From Devosia oryziradicis (GTDB lineage Bacteria; Pseudomonadota; Alphaproteobacteria; Rhizobiales; Devosiaceae), in contig NZ_CP068047.1 of assembly GCF_016698645.1 (NCBI RefSeq), forward strand, positions 3,197,001 through 3,261,000: a stretch of 64,000 bases of DNA, written 5' to 3'. The position numbers were made by a program, and so were the translations under genes. This document shows, one piece after another, positions 16,211 through 25,362 of this stretch. Numbering within the stretch: the first letter of the stretch is position 1; each line of letters begins with the position of its first letter. Below the pieces are notes generated by a model, which had not been told where the DNA came from, did not search any database, and was given only the letters and a program-made list of their open reading frames with translations.

Positions 16211-17038
16211 TCAATCGGTCTGCGGCACCTTGACGGTGCGCTCGACCTCGAAGGCCCCCATGCCCGTGAGGAATGTGAGCCGAACAGGCTGATTTTCCAA
16301 GGCCAATTCATCGGCTTTGCCCAGGATCGGGATGAGCACTAGGTTCGGTTCCGGGCTTTTTTGCGGCGTGCCAAAGAGTGGCTCGCCGCTATCGGTCGCG
16401 GCGATGAGCGAGGCCGGATCGAGTTCGGGATCGCCCACATGAACGGCCAGCACGCCGCTTTCGGGCAACAGGTCCACATCGCCGATCGGCTGGGGGTCGC
16501 CCTGCCATTCCATCGGGGTGGTGGCGAGGGCCTGACGAATACGTAGGCCATTGGGCCGATCGGGCTGCGTGTCGGCAAGCGGCAGGGAGAAATGGGCCTG
16601 GGCGGGGATGCAGATATCGGAGCAGATACCGAGGACGGCGCTGAGCTCCGCCTGCGGCGAGCCCGGCTCGACGGTCAGTTCCACGGGCAGCACGGTGGGC
16701 CCGAAATAGGCATAGTCGAGATAGTCCGCCGTCTCGTGTCTGCTGGGATAGGGCCACAGGATCTGGTGGCCGAGTACGCCGGTCGAACCGGTGAAATCCA
16801 GTTCGGTCACGAAGCCGGTGTCGCCGGGAACACGCCAGTAGGTCTTGCTGGTCTCGGGCATGTCGATCTCGATACCAACAAGCGTAGTGCCGTTGGCCTT
16901 GACCTGACCGGTGCTGATCAACCGCAGCTTCACGCCGGGCGCAACCTCTTGCCAGGCCGTTTCGCCCGCCTGGACGGGGGCGGCAATCAGAGCAAGGCTG
17001 AGGGCGGTGACAACGAGGGGACGCATGAGGAAAGGCAT
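16211..17038 (-). CDS. DsbD-alpha-domain secreted protein
   Basis: About 275 residues from ATG 17038 (ATG 17026 is also possible; neither has a strong ribosome site). A signal peptide is followed by a domain like the periplasmic N-terminal domain of the thiol reductase DsbD. The redox-type motif is LGICSDICIP (Cys-x3-Cys). The transmembrane and thioredoxin domains of full DsbD are absent, so it is a stand-alone alpha-like protein, probably in thiol transfer or cytochrome c/metal handling. It is divergent from yqgE. Confidence 0.78.
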   Translation of the reverse strand: MPFLMRPLVVTALSLALIAAPVQAGETAWQEVAPGVKLRLISTGQVKANGTTLVGIEIDMPETSKTYWRVPGDTGFVTELDFTGSTGVLGHQILWPYPSRHETADYLDYAYFGPTVLPVELTVEPGSPQAELSAVLGICSDICIPAQAHFSLPLADTQPDRPNGLRIRQALATTPMEWQGDPQPIGDVDLLPESGVLAVHVGDPELDPASLIAATDSGEPLFGTPQKSPEPNLVLIPILGKADELALENQPVRLTFLTGMGAFEVERTVKVPQTD

Positions 17039-17146
17039 TAGCGCAGGATCGGGTTTAGAAATAGCTGATGACCCATCATGCCTTCGTGAAGCATGGTCGG
17101 GCACCGTAACTTGGCATACCACCCAGCGACGCCTACAATCGCCGGC

Positions 17147-17722
17147 ATGAACTCACTTGAAGGACAATTCCTGGTCGCGATGCCCGATATGGGCGACGAG
17201 CGATTTGCTGAAAGCGTCATCCTGCTCGTCGGCCACGGCCAGGAGGGTGCCATGGGGCTGGTGGTCAATCATGAACTGGCCAATCTGCGCTTTGCCGATG
17301 TCCTGGATGAACTCGATCTGGGCGACCCGGATGCGGTGATCCGCCTGCCCGATTCGATCCGGCAGCGCGCCGTCATGCGCGGCGGTCCGGTGGAGAAGGG
17401 GCGCGGCTTCGTGCTGCATTCTTCGGACTATCACAGCGGCAATACCTATCCGGTGACATCGGGCGTGTCGCTGACGGCCACCGTGGACGTGCTCAAGGCG
17501 ATGGCCTTCGGACCGGCGCCGCGCTCATCGCTGTTCGCGCTGGGCTGCTGCGGTTGGAGCGCCGGCCAGTTGGAAAACGAGATCGGGAACAATGGCTGGC
17601 TCACCGCGCCGTTCAGCCGGGAGCTGGTGTTCGAAACGCCCGTGCAAGATCGATACGAGGCCGCGCTGGCTAGCCTGCATATCACCAGGGCCACGTTGAG
17701 CCCCGATGCCGGGCATGCCTGA
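17147..17722 (+). CDS. YqgE/AlgH family protein (UPF0301)
   Basis: A 191-residue protein from ATG 17147 matching the YqgE/AlgH family: SLEGQFLVAMPDM at the start, SVILLVGHGQEGAMGLVVN, GGPVEKGRGFVLHS and LGCCGWSAGQLENE. The family has no firmly established function; AlgH has been linked to regulation of alginate in Pseudomonas. It is divergent from the DsbD-like gene and convergent with the EAL gene, whose stop is 6 bp away. Confidence 0.92.
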   Translation: MNSLEGQFLVAMPDMGDERFAESVILLVGHGQEGAMGLVVNHELANLRFADVLDELDLGDPDAVIRLPDSIRQRAVMRGGPVEKGRGFVLHSSDYHSGNTYPVTSGVSLTATVDVLKAMAFGPAPRSSLFALGCCGWSAGQLENEIGNNGWLTAPFSRELVFETPVQDRYEAALASLHITRATLSPDAGHA

Positions 17723-17728
17723 CGGCTG

Positions 17729-20608
17729 CTAGCGGCCCATCTGGGCGGCCAGTTTCTTGCCCAGCTCGGCGCCGGTCATCGCCGCGCCAAAGGCGAAGCC
17801 CTGGGCATAGCGGCAATTGAGCTGGCGCAGGCGCTCGATCTCATCGAGCGTTTCGACGCCTTCGGCAATTACCATCAAGTCCAGATCGACTGCGAGCGAT
17901 ACCACCGCACGGATGATCGGGCTTTGGGTGTGCGCCATGCCATTGGCCTCGCCCATCTTTACGAAGGCAGCCGGTATCTTGATCGTGTCGAATGGAAAGC
18001 GATGCAGGTAACTCAACGATGAGTGACCGGTGCCAAAATCGTCCAGGGCCAAGCCAAGGCCCAGGCTGCGCAGGGCCTGCAGCATGTAGGCCGAATGCTC
18101 GGGATTGGTCATCACCTGACCCTCGGTAATCTCGAGCTTGAGGTGGCTGGCCAATTCCTTGTCCTGGCTGACAAGGCTGCGCATGTCGTTGAGCAGCGTC
18201 TCGGTGGCCAGCTGCGTGGGGGAGAGGTTGACCGAAATGAAGAACTCTTCGGGCAGGCCGAATGCCGTCATCCAATCCTTGGCCTGGGCGGCGGATTGCT
18301 CGAAGGCGAGCCGGCCCAGCTTCTCGATCTGACCCGAGCGCTCAGCCAGGGGCACGAACTCATCGGGACTGACGACGCCGCGGGTCGGGTGGATCCAGCG
18401 CATCAGTGCTTCGGCGCCGGCGATCTGGCCGGTCTGGATATCGGTGACGGGCTGGAACTGCACATGCAGTTCGCCCTGCTTCATGCCGCGCTCGAGATCC
18501 TCCTCGCTGGCGCGATTATAGGCGGCGATGGAGCGGGCCGAGGCGCGGTAAGCCTCGATGCGGTCGCCGCCCAGGCGCTTGGCGTAGTACATGGCCAGTT
18601 CGGCATCGCGCAGCACGTCGGCAGCCGAAGCGGGGTTGCTGTCGTAAATGGTGACGCCGATCGAGGCCGAGAGTGACAGGTCCCGGTCGCCGAAATTGAA
18701 CGGCGCCTTGAGCGCCTTGCGGATCTGCTCGGCCGTCTCGGCAATCTTGCCGGCGGCCTGTTCGGACGCCAGGATCACCGCAAACTGGTCGCCGGTCACT
18801 CGGGCCACGGTGTCGAGCGGCCGCATGATGCGCGCGATGCGGCGGGAGATGGCGAGTAGCACGGAGTCGGCGGCCGAATGGCCGATGCGCTCCTCGAGCT
18901 CCATGAAGCGGTCGATATCGATGAGGAACACCGCCGGCTTGGTGCCGCCCGGGGTGCGGGCGCGGACCAAAGCGCGCTCGAGGCGATCAAGGAAGAGCTG
19001 CCGATTGGGCAGGCCGGTGAGACTATCGTGGACCGCATCATGCAGCAGGCGCTCGCGGGCGGCCCGGTCTTCCGTCACATCCTGCAGCGTGCCGACGATA
19101 CGGTTGACCTGTCCGTCGCCTCCGAGCACGGGCTTAACGCGCATGCGGAAGCTGCGATAGCTGCCGTCGTGGCCGGCGATGCGCATATCGGCCGAAACCT
19201 TACCGCGGCGCAGTTCCACCAGCGTGTCGAAGGCGGTGCGGAAGCGATCGCGATCATCGGGGTGGACACGATCGAGCCAACGCTTGATAGCGCCGCGCAG
19301 CGCACCGCGCTTCTCGCCCAGGCGCGTGGCGAGTTCGTCGCTGACAGCGACGCGGTCGCGCTCGATATTCCAGTCGAAGACGAAGTCGCCAGAGCCCGTC
19401 AGGGCCAGGGCCCGACGCTCGACCTCGGAAAGGGTACCGATCGACACCTGCCCCTCGGAAAAGGCGTGCTGCACTGCGGTGAAACCGAGCAGCATGACGA
19501 TCAGCACCAGCCCGCCGCCCACGGCGGGTTGCGCCACGTCGTTGGACACCTGCCCTGTCACCACGAGCCACGAATAGAACAGCCAGGAAATCAGGATGAT
19601 CCAGGTCGGCACCAGCAGCACGGCACGGTCATAGCCGCGAAGCGCCAGCAACAGGATGAGGAAGAAGCCCGATCCGCCCAGCAGGGCCAGCACCAGGCGC
19701 GCGATAGTTGCGGCAATGGCCGGCTGGAAGAAGGCGAAGGCGAACAGGGCCAGGAACAGCGCGGCCAGACCAAGCGCCAGGTGAATGAAGCGCAGATGCC
19801 AGCGATGAAGGTTTAGGTAGATGAAGAGGAAACCGGCCAGAGTGGTGGCTATGCCGGCCTCGGCCGCGGCGCGCAGCGGTTGCATGCCCCCAGCGGGCAC
19901 ACCCAGCACACGACCGAGCACGCCAAAATCGATCAGCAGGTAGATCAGCACCGCCCAGGCAAAGGCGGCGGTGGCGGGGAAGATGCCCCGGCCCTTGACT
20001 ACGAACATGATAGTGAGGAACACCGCCGCCAGCGACGCAACGCCGAGCACCACGCCACGGAACAGGGTGAAGGAGTTCACATAGTCGCGGTAGGCGTTCG
20101 GTTGCCATAGATAGAGCTCGGGCAGTTGTCCGCCCGACAGCTCGGCCACGAAGGTAACCGTGGCGCCGGGGTCGAGCGTCACCTCGAACACATCGGCTTC
20201 GCTGTCGGCCAGCCGAACCGGGCGGATGCCGGCGCTTGGTGTCAGGGCGGTGAGGCGGTCGTCGCCCAGATCGGGCTGGAAAATGCCCGAGCCCGGCAGG
20301 CGGAAAAAGGGCGCGACAAGCAGGCGCTCGATCTGCTGGTCACTCTCGTTGCGCAGCGCGAACAGCGCGAAATTCGGGTTCGTCCCCTGCTCGGTGGCCA
20401 GAACCTCGATGCGGCGGATGATGCCGTCCTCACCCGGCGCGGTCGAAAGCTGCACGCGCCCCTCAGTGCCGGGCTGGACTTCGACCACATCGCTGAGATT
20501 GACGGCGTTGACGTCTTCGGGAACCGAAATGACTTCGAACGCAGCCACGGGGGCAAGGGCGGCCAGCGCGAACGCAAGACACATCGCGAGTGCAAAGAGG
20601 TGACGCAT
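17729..20608 (-). CDS. membrane PAS-GGDEF-EAL c-di-GMP phosphodiesterase candidate
   Basis: The 959-residue protein has a signal peptide (1-23) and a periplasmic beta-rich domain to about residue 180. Seven or so transmembrane helices follow (about 185-385), then a PAS domain (about 405-520), a GGDEF domain and a C-terminal EAL domain. The cyclase site reads RVTGDQF (near 602) instead of GGDEF, so synthesis activity is probably lost. The EAL domain keeps AEALMR, NLSPTQL, EITEG, DDFGTG, IKI, AEGVET and AQGF, so it is probably an active phosphodiesterase. One change is IKIP where IKID is usual. Expected role: a sensor lowering c-di-GMP. A PilZ receptor gene lies at 31434. Confidence 0.92.
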   Translation of the reverse strand: MRHLFALAMCLAFALAALAPVAAFEVISVPEDVNAVNLSDVVEVQPGTEGRVQLSTAPGEDGIIRRIEVLATEQGTNPNFALFALRNESDQQIERLLVAPFFRLPGSGIFQPDLGDDRLTALTPSAGIRPVRLADSEADVFEVTLDPGATVTFVAELSGGQLPELYLWQPNAYRDYVNSFTLFRGVVLGVASLAAVFLTIMFVVKGRGIFPATAAFAWAVLIYLLIDFGVLGRVLGVPAGGMQPLRAAAEAGIATTLAGFLFIYLNLHRWHLRFIHLALGLAALFLALFAFAFFQPAIAATIARLVLALLGGSGFFLILLLALRGYDRAVLLVPTWIILISWLFYSWLVVTGQVSNDVAQPAVGGGLVLIVMLLGFTAVQHAFSEGQVSIGTLSEVERRALALTGSGDFVFDWNIERDRVAVSDELATRLGEKRGALRGAIKRWLDRVHPDDRDRFRTAFDTLVELRRGKVSADMRIAGHDGSYRSFRMRVKPVLGGDGQVNRIVGTLQDVTEDRAARERLLHDAVHDSLTGLPNRQLFLDRLERALVRARTPGGTKPAVFLIDIDRFMELEERIGHSAADSVLLAISRRIARIMRPLDTVARVTGDQFAVILASEQAAGKIAETAEQIRKALKAPFNFGDRDLSLSASIGVTIYDSNPASAADVLRDAELAMYYAKRLGGDRIEAYRASARSIAAYNRASEEDLERGMKQGELHVQFQPVTDIQTGQIAGAEALMRWIHPTRGVVSPDEFVPLAERSGQIEKLGRLAFEQSAAQAKDWMTAFGLPEEFFISVNLSPTQLATETLLNDMRSLVSQDKELASHLKLEITEGQVMTNPEHSAYMLQALRSLGLGLALDDFGTGHSSLSYLHRFPFDTIKIPAAFVKMGEANGMAHTQSPIIRAVVSLAVDLDLMVIAEGVETLDEIERLRQLNCRYAQGFAFGAAMTGAELGKKLAAQMGR

Positions 20609-20788
20609 CGGGGCCGATTATATCCTGCGGTAGGCTTCATTGTGGCAGCGTCCCGGCCAGCGCGCATCAGCGTACCGAGTGCAGGAACGGCATCCTCTTG
20701 GCGGGAGCGCCCTTTGGTAGCGGGGATTGACGCTTACGACAAGGTTAGCGGCCTGTTGCCAATTAGCAACGCTTGTGCCGGAGACGGC

Positions 20789-21397
20789 CTAGGTCCGGCG
20801 CGTGTATCGCGCCATTTCGTAGCGTTCCTTGGTCAGGCCCATCAACACATGGTCTTCCCAACGGCCATTGATCTGCAGGTACTTCTCGGCAAAGCCTTCT
20901 TCGACAAAGCCGTTCTTTTCCAGCACGCGCCGCGACGGCATGTTGCCCGGCAGGAAGGCGGCGTGGATGCGGTGCAGGTCGAGCGTATCGAAGACAAAGG
21001 GCAGGCTCAGGCCCACTGCTTCGCTCATCAGGCCCTTTCCGGCAAACTGCTGGCCCATCCAGTAGCCCAGATTCACGAATTGCGCGGCGCGGCGCCGCAC
21101 ATTGGAGAGCGTGATGCCGCCGACCAGGGTGTCCTCACGGCCGCCAGTCAGAATGATGAAGAAGGAGAAGTCGGTCCCCTGCTCGGCTTCCTCACGGGCG
21201 CGCTTGACCCGGCTGGTGAAAACCCTGCGGCCCAGGTCAGCTTCGGTCCAGCGCGGCTCGAATGGCCTGAGGAAGTCGCGGCTGGCGTGGCGCAGAGCAT
21301 ACCAGGCGTCGTAATCGTCCATCTGCGGCAGGCGAAGCGACACGCGCGGGCCATGCAGGGTGATCAGTGGAACGGGAGATGACCAGGGCCACAGCAT
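20789..21397 (-). CDS. GNAT N-acetyltransferase (RimJ/RimL-like)
   Basis: A 202-residue acetyltransferase of the ribosomal-protein N-acetyltransferase type. Visible family features are TLHGPRVSLRLPQMDDY at the start, a beta bulge with NLGYWMGQQFAGKGLMSEAV as the acetyl-CoA-binding A motif, and LHRIHAAFLPGNMPSRRVLEKNGF. The substrate is unknown. The ATG lies 11 bp after the M16 protease stop in the same direction, suggesting it is the distal gene of that operon. Confidence 0.9.
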   Translation of the reverse strand: MLWPWSSPVPLITLHGPRVSLRLPQMDDYDAWYALRHASRDFLRPFEPRWTEADLGRRVFTSRVKRAREEAEQGTDFSFFIILTGGREDTLVGGITLSNVRRRAAQFVNLGYWMGQQFAGKGLMSEAVGLSLPFVFDTLDLHRIHAAFLPGNMPSRRVLEKNGFVEEGFAEKYLQINGRWEDHVLMGLTKERYEMARYTRRT

Positions 21398-21408
21398 GGT
21401 GTCACGGT

Positions 21409-22671
21409 TCAGCGCTTGAGGTGGTCACCAATCGCGCCGACATTGGCAAGATTGCCGATGGGACCGATGCCCGCCAGCGTTGGGGCGCTGCCGGAAAATA
21501 TCTGGGCGGCGACATCCTGCACGCGCTTGGCCGTGATGGCATTGATGCGATCCACCGTTTCCTGCATCGGAATGGGCCTGCCCCATAGGATTTGCTGGCG
21601 TGCCAGCTGTCCCGCGCGGGCAGACGGGCTCTCGAGCGACATCAACAGCCCGGCGCGTATCTGGTTGCGGACGCGGATCACTTCGTCATCGGTGATGCTC
21701 TCGGTAGCGCGCTTGAGCTCGTCGAGCACGACCGGAACCAGTTCGGCAACCTCGGCCTCGCCGGTCGCCGCGGCAACGCCAAACACGCCACTATCGGCGA
21801 AAGCCCAGTGAAACGAATATACCGAATAGCAAAGGCCGCGCTTCTCGCGCACTTCCTGGAACAGGCGGGAGCTCATGCCACCGCCCAAGATTGAGGCCAA
21901 GACCTGTGCGGCGTAGAAGCCGTCGGCATTGTAGGCCCGCCCCTCGAAGCCGATCACGATATGGGCCTGCTCGTGGTCGGAGATCAGCCGTTCCTCCCCA
22001 CCGTGATATTCTGCGCGTTGCGGTGCCGGTGCGCCATTGGGCTTGAGGTCGGCGAAGCGCTGGCGGGCGACGTCGACCAACTGGTCATGGTCGACATTGC
22101 CGGCGGCCGCCATCACCATGTGGTCGCCGACATAGTTGCGGCTCATATATTTGCGGACGGTGTCGGGCGTGAACTCCCGCACCGAATCTACCGTACCCAG
22201 GATGGTGCGGCCGATTGGCTGGGAAGGAAAGGCCGCCTGCTGGAACAGGTCGAAGACGTGATCGTCCGGATTGTCGCGGGCGGCACCGATCTCCTGGACG
22301 ATGACCTGCTTTTCGCGCGTCAGCTCTTCTTCCTCGAAGAGCGAATTCTGCAGAATGTCGCTGAGGATGTCAGCGGCGAGCACCACGTCTTCCTTGAGCA
22401 CGCGGGCGAAGTAGCCGGTATGTTCGATGGAGGTGGCGGCATTGAGGTCGCCACCGACATTCTCGATGGCTTCGGCGATCTGCAAGGCGGAGCGCGAGGT
22501 GGTACCCTTGAAAGCCATATGCTCAAGCAGATGGGAGATGCCGTGCTCGGCCTTGCGCTCACTGCGCGCGCCTGCCTTCACCCAGACTCCCAGGGAGGCG
22601 CTCTCGAGATGCGGCATGTCGTCGGACAGCACAACCATGCCATTATCGAGGGTCGTCGATTGTACGCTCAC
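21409..22671 (-). CDS. M16-family zinc protease (processing-peptidase-like)
   Basis: I choose GTG 22671, preceded by AAGGAG at 6 nt; the frame is open further upstream but runs antisense-free into thrC. The 420-residue product has the inverted zinc motif HLLEH at 47-51 and the downstream glutamate region VIVQEIGAARDNPDD, as in mitochondrial processing peptidase beta and bacterial PqqL-like enzymes. GGGMSSRLFQEVREKRGL is the conserved C-terminal block. It is the next gene after thrC, as in many alphaproteobacteria. Substrates are unknown. No signal peptide is seen. Confidence 0.93.
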   Translation of the reverse strand: MSVQSTTLDNGMVVLSDDMPHLESASLGVWVKAGARSERKAEHGISHLLEHMAFKGTTSRSALQIAEAIENVGGDLNAATSIEHTGYFARVLKEDVVLAADILSDILQNSLFEEEELTREKQVIVQEIGAARDNPDDHVFDLFQQAAFPSQPIGRTILGTVDSVREFTPDTVRKYMSRNYVGDHMVMAAAGNVDHDQLVDVARQRFADLKPNGAPAPQRAEYHGGEERLISDHEQAHIVIGFEGRAYNADGFYAAQVLASILGGGMSSRLFQEVREKRGLCYSVYSFHWAFADSGVFGVAAATGEAEVAELVPVVLDELKRATESITDDEVIRVRNQIRAGLLMSLESPSARAGQLARQQILWGRPIPMQETVDRINAITAKRVQDVAAQIFSGSAPTLAGIGPIGNLANVGAIGDHLKR

Positions 22672-22726
22672 GCAGGGCTCCTTCACGAGGCCTGGCGGTC
22701 GAGCGACCGCGTGGCCTCCCGTATCG

Positions 22727-24118
22727 TCAGGCAGCGCGCGTACGCGCCGAAATGAACTCTTCGACCGCATGCTGGTCGTTGGCAAGGACGGCAAGCCGTT
22801 CTTCCCGGCTATGCAGGTCAGCCAACCAGGCCGGCAGCGCCGCATCGACGCCCGAAGCCTCCTTGACGGCGGCCGGGAACTTGGCCGGATGGGCGGTACC
22901 CAGCGTGACCATCGGGGTCGCCCCCAGATGCGCCCGTGCCACGTGAACGCCGACAGCCGTATGGGGGTCGAGAAGATAGCCCGATGCCTTCAGCGTGGTG
23001 GCTATCGTGGCTTTGGTCTCGGCCTCGCCCGTGGTGCCGGCGGCGAAATCGCGGCGGATGGTGGCCAGTGCGTTTTCCGGCAGGGCGAAGCCGCCAGACT
23101 GCTTGAGACCGTCCATCATGCGGACAACGGCCCCCGCATCGCGACCCGCCCCCTCAAACAGCAGCCGCTCGAAATTGGATGAAATCTGGATGTCCATCGA
23201 CGGGCTGATGGTCGGAGCGACACCGTCCATCTCGTAGCGGCCGGTGTCCATCGTCCGTCGCAGGATGTCATTGGCATTGGTGGCGATAACCAGCCGATCG
23301 ATCGGCAGCCCCATCGCCTTGGCGCAATAGCCCGCAAAGATGTCGCCAAAATTCCCGGTTGGCACGGTGAAGCTCACCTTGCGGTGGGGAGAACCCATCG
23401 AAACCGCTGCGGTGAAGTAATAGACGATCTGCGCGACGATGCGGCCCCAGTTGATGGAGTTGACGCCGCTAAGGCGCACCCGATCGCGGAAGCGATGGTT
23501 GTTGAACATCGCCTTGACGATGTTCTGGCAGTCGTCGAACGTTCCTTCGAGCGCGATATTGTGCACATTGTGATCGAGCACCGTCGTCATCTGCAGGCGC
23601 TGCACCGGCGAGGTGCGGCCCTGGGGATGGAGGATGAAAATGTCGGTCGTGTCCCGGCCACGGAAGGCTTCGATGGCTGCCGAGCCGGTATCGCCGGATG
23701 TCGCGCCCACGATCGTCGCCTTGAGTCCGCGCTCGGCGAGGATGTGATCCATCATCCGGCTCAGGAACTGCATGGCGACGTCCTTGAACGCCAGCGTGGG
23801 GCCGTGGAAAAGCTCCAGCACGAAATGGTTCGGCTCGAGTTCGAGCAGCGGTGTCACCGACGGGTGGCGAAACGAAGCGTAGGCCTCGTCCAGGATCGCC
23901 TTGAGCTTCTGCGGCGCGACTTCATCGCCAGTGAAGCGGCTGATGATGGCATAGGCCACCTCGGCATAGGGCTTGCCGGCGAAGGCGGCGATTTCAGCGG
24001 CACCAACCTGGGGCCAGGTCTGGGGCACGTAGAGCCCGCCATCGGAAGCCAGGCCGGCCAGGACCGCGTCAGAGAAGCCGAGCACGGGCGCCTGGCCACG
24101 CGTAGAGACAAACTGCAT
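22727..24118 (-). CDS. thrC: threonine synthase
   Basis: A 463-residue PLP enzyme converting O-phosphohomoserine to threonine. The PLP lysine is Lys112 in GPTLAFKDVAMQ, with GATSGDTGSAAIEAF and VPTGNFGDIFAGYCAK as phosphate- and cofactor-binding segments. It begins MQFVSTRGQAPVLGF, typical of the family. There is no good Shine-Dalgarno sequence before ATG 24118. It follows surf1 by 70 bp within the long cta run, an order conserved in this bacterial group. Confidence 0.97.
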   Translation of the reverse strand: MQFVSTRGQAPVLGFSDAVLAGLASDGGLYVPQTWPQVGAAEIAAFAGKPYAEVAYAIISRFTGDEVAPQKLKAILDEAYASFRHPSVTPLLELEPNHFVLELFHGPTLAFKDVAMQFLSRMMDHILAERGLKATIVGATSGDTGSAAIEAFRGRDTTDIFILHPQGRTSPVQRLQMTTVLDHNVHNIALEGTFDDCQNIVKAMFNNHRFRDRVRLSGVNSINWGRIVAQIVYYFTAAVSMGSPHRKVSFTVPTGNFGDIFAGYCAKAMGLPIDRLVIATNANDILRRTMDTGRYEMDGVAPTISPSMDIQISSNFERLLFEGAGRDAGAVVRMMDGLKQSGGFALPENALATIRRDFAAGTTGEAETKATIATTLKASGYLLDPHTAVGVHVARAHLGATPMVTLGTAHPAKFPAAVKEASGVDAALPAWLADLHSREERLAVLANDQHAVEEFISARTRAA

Positions 24119-24188
24119 TTGGGAGGAAGCGCCCCTTTAGAATTGTTGCAACCTAGTCAAACAGGGGGTGAACCGCAAGTTTGCTGGC

Positions 24189-24950
24189 TCAGCCCTCGTC
24201 CGGCGCCCGCCGTTCGCGCCAGAACCAGAAGCCGAGCATGACCACGGCGACGATGGCGAAGCCGTACCAGGTATAGGCATAGCCCAGGTGGTTGTTGGGA
24301 AACTCGACCACTGTCTCGCCGCCCTGGGGTAGCTGCCCGGGCGTGCCGGCCGGCATGTCGACATAGAACGGCGCGAAAGGCGCCAGGGCCGGATCGACCA
24401 TGGCGGCCAGTCGGGCGGGATCGCGAACCCACTCGATGCGGTTGGAGGTATCTGGCCCCGGCGTCATCATACCCGGCGCCTCAGCGGGCCGAAGCAGGCC
24501 GGTTATCGTTACCGGCAGGTCCTCGCCTTCCCCATCGGTAACGGCCGCTTCCTGGAAGTCCTGGGGCACAAATCCGCGGTTGACAAAGACCGTGCCGCCC
24601 CCCGCCAGCACGAATGGGGTCACAACCCAATAGCCCGGCCCCGAAGCAGGACCACGGGCATTGGCGAGGCTCGTGAAGACCGTCACGGTCTGATTGTAGC
24701 GGAAGGCGCCGGTCAACGAGACGGGCTGGTAGTTGAGCGCATCGACATCGAGATCGGTCCACTGGTCGGACGGTGGCACCGGGATCGGGTCGGCACCCAG
24801 CCTGGCGTCGACCGTAGCGATGAGCGCCTCCTTTTCGGCGAGCCGTTGCAGCTGCCAGGTGCCCAGCCAGGCGCAGACGGCGGCAAGCGCCAGCATCAAG
24901 ACCACGAAGGTCCAGGTCATGACTGGGTTGGAGGCTCGGCGCTGGCTCAT
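24189..24950 (-). CDS. SURF1-family cytochrome oxidase assembly protein
   Basis: The 253-residue product has the SURF1 architecture: one N-terminal transmembrane helix (about 11-31, TWTFVVLMLALAAVCAWLG, then TWQLQR), a periplasmic domain with GYWVVTPFVLAGGGTVFVNRGFVP, and a C-terminal helix after NNHLGYAYTWYGFAIVAVV. SURF1 supports haem a insertion into subunit I. Its ATG overlaps the DUF983 stop (ATGA), so the two are coupled. Confidence 0.93.
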   Translation of the reverse strand: MSQRRASNPVMTWTFVVLMLALAAVCAWLGTWQLQRLAEKEALIATVDARLGADPIPVPPSDQWTDLDVDALNYQPVSLTGAFRYNQTVTVFTSLANARGPASGPGYWVVTPFVLAGGGTVFVNRGFVPQDFQEAAVTDGEGEDLPVTITGLLRPAEAPGMMTPGPDTSNRIEWVRDPARLAAMVDPALAPFAPFYVDMPAGTPGQLPQGGETVVEFPNNHLGYAYTWYGFAIVAVVMLGFWFWRERRAPDEG

Positions 24951-25297
24951 TGGTGGCCCTCGTGGGCATCGTGGCGATACTGCTGGGCCACCAATACGCC
25001 TTTGAACGGCGGCAACAGAAGCAGCGACAGGAGGAGCGTGGTCGGAATCCAGAGGATCAGATGCACATAGGGTGGCGGGTTGAATAGCGCGCCGACAAGC
25101 AGGGCCAGGCAAATGACGATGGGGGCGACAAGGAAGATCACGAAAATTGCCGGACCATCGCCGCTATCGGCAAACTTGAGATCGAGACCGCACACCGCGC
25201 AGGCCGGCGCCACCTTGAGATAACCGGCGAAGAGCTTGCCTTCACCGCAGCGCGGACAGCGGCAGAGCAGGCCGGTCAGGATCGGGGATTGGGCCAA
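24947..25297 (-). CDS. DUF983 membrane protein with zinc-ribbon-like cysteines
   Basis: From TTG 25297 (GGGAG 6 nt upstream) the 116-residue product starts MAQSPILTGLLCRCPRCGEG. It carries two Cys-x2-Cys pairs (CPRC and CAVC) followed by two transmembrane helices. DUF983 genes regularly sit in alphaproteobacterial cta operons between ctaE and surf1, suggesting a role in oxidase assembly, but no function is established. Coupled to surf1 by a 4-nt overlap. Confidence 0.87.
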   Translation of the reverse strand: MAQSPILTGLLCRCPRCGEGKLFAGYLKVAPACAVCGLDLKFADSGDGPAIFVIFLVAPIVICLALLVGALFNPPPYVHLILWIPTTLLLSLLLLPPFKGVLVAQQYRHDAHEGHQ

Positions 25298-25317
25298 GCT
25301 TGGCTCCCAAACAAATC

Positions 25318-25342
25318 GGGGCGCAGCTTCCGGCTGCGCCCC
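25318..25342 (-). promoter_or_regulatory. hairpin between ctaE and DUF983
   Basis: GGGGCGCAG and CTGCGCCCC form a perfect 9-bp stem with a 7-nt loop. Reading leftward it is followed by GATTTGTTTGG, only a weak U-rich tail. It may attenuate or stabilise the cta mRNA before the assembly genes. Confidence 0.5.
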
Positions 25343-25362
25343 GTGAATTCTCGTCGGACAAA

